DNA of 17,569 bases, from positions 1-17,569 of the forward strand of contig NZ_AUAP01000029.1 in NCBI RefSeq assembly GCF_000428785.1, given 5' to 3'. The stretch comes from Conchiformibius kuhniae DSM 17694. Lineage in GTDB: Bacteria; Pseudomonadota; Gammaproteobacteria; Burkholderiales; Neisseriaceae. Below the pieces are notes generated by a model. The model did no database searches. It worked only from the letters and a program-made list of their open reading frames with translations, and was not told where the DNA came from. Below, piece by piece: positions 14,086 to 17,569 of the stretch (position 1 is the stretch's first letter; each line of letters starts with the position of its first letter). Both the position numbers and the translations under genes were made by a program.

Positions 14086-15149
14086 GCCGCACCACCTTCA
14101 CCCAACGCAAAAACGCCGTTCTGCCCGTCCACCGCCGCAGCATGCCCGCCTCTGCGCCTGAAGCGCCCCCGCCCGCGCCGCCCAAAGCCCCCGCCAAAGC
14201 CCGCGTTCCCGCCCGCCAAGACCTGCAAAACGCCAAAGTCTTGGTGGTGGGCGACGTCATGCTCGACCGCTACTGGTTCGGCGAAGTGTCGCGCATCTCA
14301 CCCGAAGCGCCCGTACCCGTTGCCAAAATCGGCAAAACCGACCACCGCGCCGGCGGAGCCGCCAACGTGGCGCGCAACATCGCCGCCTTGGGCGGCAAAG
14401 CCGCCCTGCTGGCAGTGGTCGGCGAAGACGAAGCCGCCGACATCTTGGACAAACTCATGGAAAACAGTGGCGTCGATGCCCACCTGCACCGCAGCACCGA
14501 CATCGCCACCACCCTGAAAATGCGCGTATTGGCACGACACCAACAACTCATACGTCTGGACTTTGAAAACCGTCCCGACACCGAAAGCCTCAACCGCGTA
14601 TACCAACAATACTTGGCACTGATGCCCCAATATGATGCCGTCATCTTGTCCGACTACGGCAAAGGCGTCCTGACCCACGTTGCCGCCATGATTCAAGCCG
14701 CACGGGCGGCGGGCAAACCCGTTCTCATCGACCCCAAAGGCAGCGACTACCGCAAATATCGCGGCGCCGCCCTGCTCACCCCCAACCGCACCGAGCTGGC
14801 GGAAGCCGTCGGCGCGTGGTGCGGCGAAGACGAACTCGAACAAAAAGCCCACGCCCTGCGCCGCGAACTCGACTTGGGCGCACTGCTGCTCACCCGCAGC
14901 GAAGAAGGCATGAGCCTGTACCGCGAAGGGCAAACCGACCACCAATCCACCCGTGCCCAAGAAGTGTTTGACGTATCGGGTGCGGGCGACACCGTCATCG
15001 GCACGATGGGGCTGTGCTTGGCAGCCGGCTGCGGCTGGGCGGAAGCCATGCACATTGCCAACGCGGCGGCGGGCGTGGTCGTCTCCAAGCTCGGCACCGC
15101 CGTGTGCAGCCTTGACGAACTGCACGCCGCCCTGTCGCGGGAAGACTAA
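14082..15149 (+). CDS. rfaE: D-glycero-beta-D-manno-heptose-7-phosphate kinase
   Basis: This 355-aa PfkB-family sugar kinase (HldA/RfaE type) phosphorylates heptose-7-phosphate to the 1,7-bisphosphate for the ADP-heptose of the LPS/LOS inner core. It lines up with the N-terminal half of E. coli HldE: VVGDVMLDRYWFG (55-67), RISPEAPVPV, GGAANVARN (91-99), RLDFEN, SDYGKGVL, LIDPKGSDY, LTPNRTE and DVSGAGDT (297-304, catalytic Asp303). The cytidylyl/adenylyltransferase half is absent, so another gene must supply it. The start is GTG at 14082 with an AGGAG site. Residues 20-44 are an unusual Pro/Ala-rich extension. The next ATG (14142) has no ribosome site. The stop TAA abuts mini-element copy E. 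Confidence 0.93.
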   Translation: MSRTTFTQRKNAVLPVHRRSMPASAPEAPPPAPPKAPAKARVPARQDLQNAKVLVVGDVMLDRYWFGEVSRISPEAPVPVAKIGKTDHRAGGAANVARNIAALGGKAALLAVVGEDEAADILDKLMENSGVDAHLHRSTDIATTLKMRVLARHQQLIRLDFENRPDTESLNRVYQQYLALMPQYDAVILSDYGKGVLTHVAAMIQAARAAGKPVLIDPKGSDYRKYRGAALLTPNRTELAEAVGAWCGEDELEQKAHALRRELDLGALLLTRSEEGMSLYREGQTDHQSTRAQEVFDVSGAGDTVIGTMGLCLAAGCGWAEAMHIANAAAGVVVSKLGTAVCSLDELHAALSRED

Positions 15150-15150
15150 G

Positions 15151-15357
15151 ACGTGTCATCAATTAAACTTTTTTACTGAAAATCAGCATAATACAAAACA
15201 CTGTCATTCCCGCACGGGCGGGAAGCCGAGTCGAAGCACAACAAACCCCGACAAAACACCGCCTGCCAAACATCGGGCAGTGGCTTCCCGCCTGCGCGGG
15301 AATGACGGATTTTTTACCGGGCTGATTCCCATCAGAAATTGAAATAATGGCACGCAC
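15151..15357 (+). repeat. Mini-element copy E, inside the rfaE-rfaD gap
   Basis: The left terminus ACGTGTCATCAATT follows the CTAAG containing the rfaE stop codon. Long arms (TTTACTGAAAATCAG, then CATCAGAAATTGAAATAATGG), two dRS3-like palindromes (15206-15225 and 15284-15303, one mismatch each) and a degenerate right terminus are present. It lies in the predicted transcript between two heptose genes and could fold as a large hairpin. Confidence 0.85.
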
Positions 15358-15421
15358 CGGCGCATACCGCCAAAGACCCCGCACACATCAAACCCAAAAC
15401 CAAAAACAAGGAAACCGCAAC

Positions 15422-16426
15422 ATGAGCATCATCGTAACCGGCGCGGCCGGCTTCATCGGCAGCAACATCGTCCGCGCCCTCAACCGGCGCGGCATCACCG
15501 ACATCATCGCCGTAGACAACCTTGCCCGCAGCGAAAAATTTCGCAACCTGCGCGATTGCGACATCGCCCACTATCTCGACAAACACGAATTTATCCGCCA
15601 AATACGCGGACACTGCTTCCCATGGCGCGATGTCCGCGCCGTCTTCCATCAGGGCGCGTGTTCCGACACCATGAACCACGACGGCGTGTACATGATGGAC
15701 AACAACTACCAATACTCGCTGGACATACTCGACTGGTGTCAGGACGAAGGCATCGCCCTGATTTACGCCTCCAGCGCCGCCGTGTACGGCAAAGGCGAAG
15801 CCTTCCGCGAAGAGCCCGAATACGAATGCCCGCTCAACATCTACGGCTATTCCAAATGCCTGTTCGACAGGATTGTGTCGCGCCGTTTGGAAGCGGGCGT
15901 GCGCGCCCAAATTGTCGGCTTGCGCTATTTCAACGTGTACGGCGCACGCGAGCAGCACAAAGGACGCATGGCATCGGTGGCGTTCCACCACTTCCACCAA
16001 TACCGCAACTGCGGGCATGTGGAACTGTTCGGCGGCTGGGACGGCTATGCGGACGGCATGCAGCAGCGCGATTTTGTCAGCGTGGAAGACGTGGCGGAAG
16101 TGAACCTGTATTTTTTCGACCACAGCGAACAATCGGGCATTTACAACTTGGGAACGGGGCAAAGCCAAACGTTTAACGACTTGGCGGCGGCAACCGTCAA
16201 TGCCTGCCGTGTGGCAGAGGGCTTGCCCGCATTGCGTTTGGAAGAGCTGGTGGCGCAGGAGCTGATACGCTACAAGCCGTTTCCCGATGAATTGAAAGGA
16301 AAATACCAGAGTTTCACCGAAGCGGACATCGGCAAGCTGCGGGCGGCGGGCTATACCGCGCCGTTTTTGGACGTGGACGAAGGGGTCAGCCGTTATGTGT
16401 ATTGGCTGATGACGTGTCAGGACTAA
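15422..16426 (+). CDS. rfaD: ADP-L-glycero-D-manno-heptose 6-epimerase
   Basis: This 334-aa extended short-chain dehydrogenase/reductase epimerises ADP-D-glycero-manno-heptose to the L-glycero form used in the LPS/LOS core. Motifs are the nucleotide-binding GAAGFIGSN (7-15), FHQGACSDT, SSAAVYG, catalytic Tyr141 and Lys145 in YGYSK, RYFNVYG and RDFVSVEDV. The family signature GKYQSFTEAD is near the C-terminus. ATG 15422 follows AAGGAAA. It is the second step-specific heptose gene after rfaE, separated by mini-element copy E. Its stop TAA lies in a CTAA that abuts copy F. Confidence 0.97.
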   Translation: MSIIVTGAAGFIGSNIVRALNRRGITDIIAVDNLARSEKFRNLRDCDIAHYLDKHEFIRQIRGHCFPWRDVRAVFHQGACSDTMNHDGVYMMDNNYQYSLDILDWCQDEGIALIYASSAAVYGKGEAFREEPEYECPLNIYGYSKCLFDRIVSRRLEAGVRAQIVGLRYFNVYGAREQHKGRMASVAFHHFHQYRNCGHVELFGGWDGYADGMQQRDFVSVEDVAEVNLYFFDHSEQSGIYNLGTGQSQTFNDLAAATVNACRVAEGLPALRLEELVAQELIRYKPFPDELKGKYQSFTEADIGKLRAAGYTAPFLDVDEGVSRYVYWLMTCQD

Positions 16427-16427
16427 A

Positions 16428-16627
16428 GCGCGTCATCAATTAGCCGGAAAACCCTGAAAACCCCGCACCGTCATGCCCGCGAATGCGGAAATCCGAGCCA
16501 AAGCACGACAAACCTTGATAAAACATGGCTTGCCAAATATCGGGCATTGGCTTCCCGCCCGTGCGGGCATGACGGTGTTTTTTATTGCACTGATTTTCAG
16601 TAGGAAAATTTAAATAATCCCCCCGCC
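16428..16627 (+). repeat. Mini-element copy F
   Basis: The left terminus GCGCGTCATCAATTAGCC lies two bases after the rfaD stop. The core (AAAGCACGACAAACCTTGAT, AAACATGGCTTGCC) and right arm (CTGATTTTCAGTAGGAAAATT) are intact. The right terminus is degenerate (TAAATAATCCCCCCGCC). Confidence 0.8.
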
Positions 16628-16643
16628 AACACCAGCCATCGGC

Positions 16644-16649
16644 TATAAT
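16644..16649 (+). promoter_or_regulatory. Candidate -10 box of the DUF4189 gene
   Basis: A perfect TATAAT in GGCTATAATGG lies 47 bp before the start codon. No good -35 is present at the usual distance; that stretch is the degenerate end of mini-element copy F. Confidence 0.4.
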
Positions 16650-16696
16650 GGCGCATGAAGCACGCCTTTTCCAACCCACTTTCCAAAGGACAAATC

Positions 16697-17224
16697 ATGA
16701 TAAACAAACCGTCATATCTGATTGCCGCCCTGCTGATGATGCCCGTGCTGGCATCGGCATGCAACAACCCTCAAGACCCCGGCTTTGCTGCCTGTATGCA
16801 AAACGAAGCCATGCACAGAGACCATGCGCACAGAATGCATATGTCTCCTTCCCCAGCACCGGCTGCAGTAACCTACTATTCCCGCTATGGTGTGGTTGTA
16901 CAAGGATGGCGACATAATGAACCAACTACTATTTTTCGTGCGAACGACTACCCTTCTATGGAAATGGCTGAGCATGCTGCAATTACTCGTTGTCGCCAAC
17001 AAGGATTAACTACCTGCAATGTACTTTTTAATTATCAGAACGGCTGCTTTGCTCTGACAAAGGGTACACTGTCTCCAACGGTGCAAAGGGTTTTTCCCGG
17101 TGTTCATAAAAGCAGCAAATGGCGTGCAAGAAATCAGTCCATGCAAAATTGCCGAGCCAGTGCGACAAACTGTGAGGCTTACGGTACTGTAGATTGCGCT
17201 CTTCCATCACGAACACCTTATTAA
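16697..17224 (+). CDS. DUF4189-type secreted Cys-rich protein
   Basis: This 175-aa protein has a signal peptide (INKPSYLIAALLMMPVLASA, cleavage or lipidation near Cys22). A His/Met-rich linker, MHRDHAHRMHM (39-49), follows. The C-terminal domain (about 65-170) has the paired-Cys, Ala-rich pattern of DUF4189, in which two copies of A..A..C...C-V.....C are repeated (C99, C107, C117; C152, C159, C167). It is periplasmic or surface-exposed, and its function is unknown. ATG 16697 has AAAGGA upstream, which is better than the in-frame ATG at 16655. Base composition from about 16860 onward is lower in GC than in neighbouring genes. Confidence 0.8.
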   Translation: MINKPSYLIAALLMMPVLASACNNPQDPGFAACMQNEAMHRDHAHRMHMSPSPAPAAVTYYSRYGVVVQGWRHNEPTTIFRANDYPSMEMAEHAAITRCRQQGLTTCNVLFNYQNGCFALTKGTLSPTVQRVFPGVHKSSKWRARNQSMQNCRASATNCEAYGTVDCALPSRTPY

Positions 17225-17313
17225 ATCTCGGTCGGAAGCATGATGGTTTTCCTGATTGCTTACGGGCGCGGCGGTGGCTGTCCGTTTTGAGCCGTTTGGG
17301 CAATCTGCCGCTA
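17225..17313. other. Short spacer without recognised features
   Basis: No gene or terminator is recognised. The stretch ends in CTAG (17311-17314), where mini-element copy G begins. Confidence 0.4.
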
Positions 17314-17569
17314 GGCGTGTCATCAATTGACTGAAAAAACACGGCACCGTCATGCCCGCGCAGGCGGGAAGGGTGTAGCTTGGCTTGGAGCGAAGCGCAA
17401 ACCCAAAAAAATCCATAAATTTTCGGAAAAATGTTGGGTTGAAACGAAGTGAAAACCCAAGCTACGCTTGCTTGCCAAACATCGGGCAGTGGCTTTACGC
17501 CCGTACGGGCATGACGGCGTTTTTGTATAATGCTGATTTTCAGTATAAAAATTTAAATGATGGCACACC
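17314..17569 (+). repeat. Mini-element copy G with nested palindrome
   Basis: The left terminus GGCGTGTCATCAATT is perfect and abuts CTAG. The core is interrupted at about 17380-17466 by an imperfect palindrome (GTAGCTTGG.. to ..AACCCAAGCTAC) shared with copy A. The right arm (TTCAGTATAAAAATT) and right terminus (AAATGATGGCACACC) run exactly to the end of the window. Confidence 0.85.

Overview
The window comes from a member of the Neisseriaceae, most likely Neisseria or a close relative such as Kingella. Four things point there: dRS3-type repeats (ATTCCC-N8-GGGAAT), a Correia-type 108-bp mini-element, a heptose operon with a single-domain rfaE next to rfaD, and two palindromic DNA-uptake-like words (AGGCAGCCTGAA / AGGCTGCCTGAA). 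The usual Neisseria uptake core GTCTGAA was not seen. Species assignment is inference. The genes are GC-rich, with one clear AT-rich exception inside alaS.

Layout: positions 1-171 hold the right part of a repeat element. putA (-) follows, a full-length two-domain proline catabolism protein whose aldehyde dehydrogenase active site looks inactivated. Then come a mini-element carrying a nested Correia-type element, and a lipoprotein gene (+) of the transferrin-binding-protein-like barrel family. Its signal-peptide codons contain eight CCAAT repeats and are out of frame here (phase OFF). A leftward block follows: alaS > rlmK-like methyltransferase > isochorismatase-family hydrolase > lysO-like exporter, broken by two mini-elements. 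alaS carries an in-frame, AT-rich insertion of about 150 codons with a glycine-zipper hydrophobic stretch. Next are a small membrane protein (+), ppiB and an M48 metalloprotease lipoprotein (both -), and a rightward operon of a META-domain protein, rfaE (heptose-7-phosphate kinase) and rfaD (ADP-heptose epimerase) for LPS/LOS inner-core heptose. A DUF4189 secreted protein (+) and a final repeat element close the window.

A mini-transposon-like repeat family with GGCGTGTCATCAATT termini occurs seven times. Its ends repeatedly abut a YTAR tetranucleotide, and four times that tetranucleotide is the stop codon of a gene (putA, lysO-like, rfaE, rfaD). Both window ends lie in this repeat, so the window may be a whole short-read contig.

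The observations most worth following are the alaS insertion, the loss of PutA catalytic residues, the phase-variable lipoprotein, and the stop-codon-targeting repeat family.
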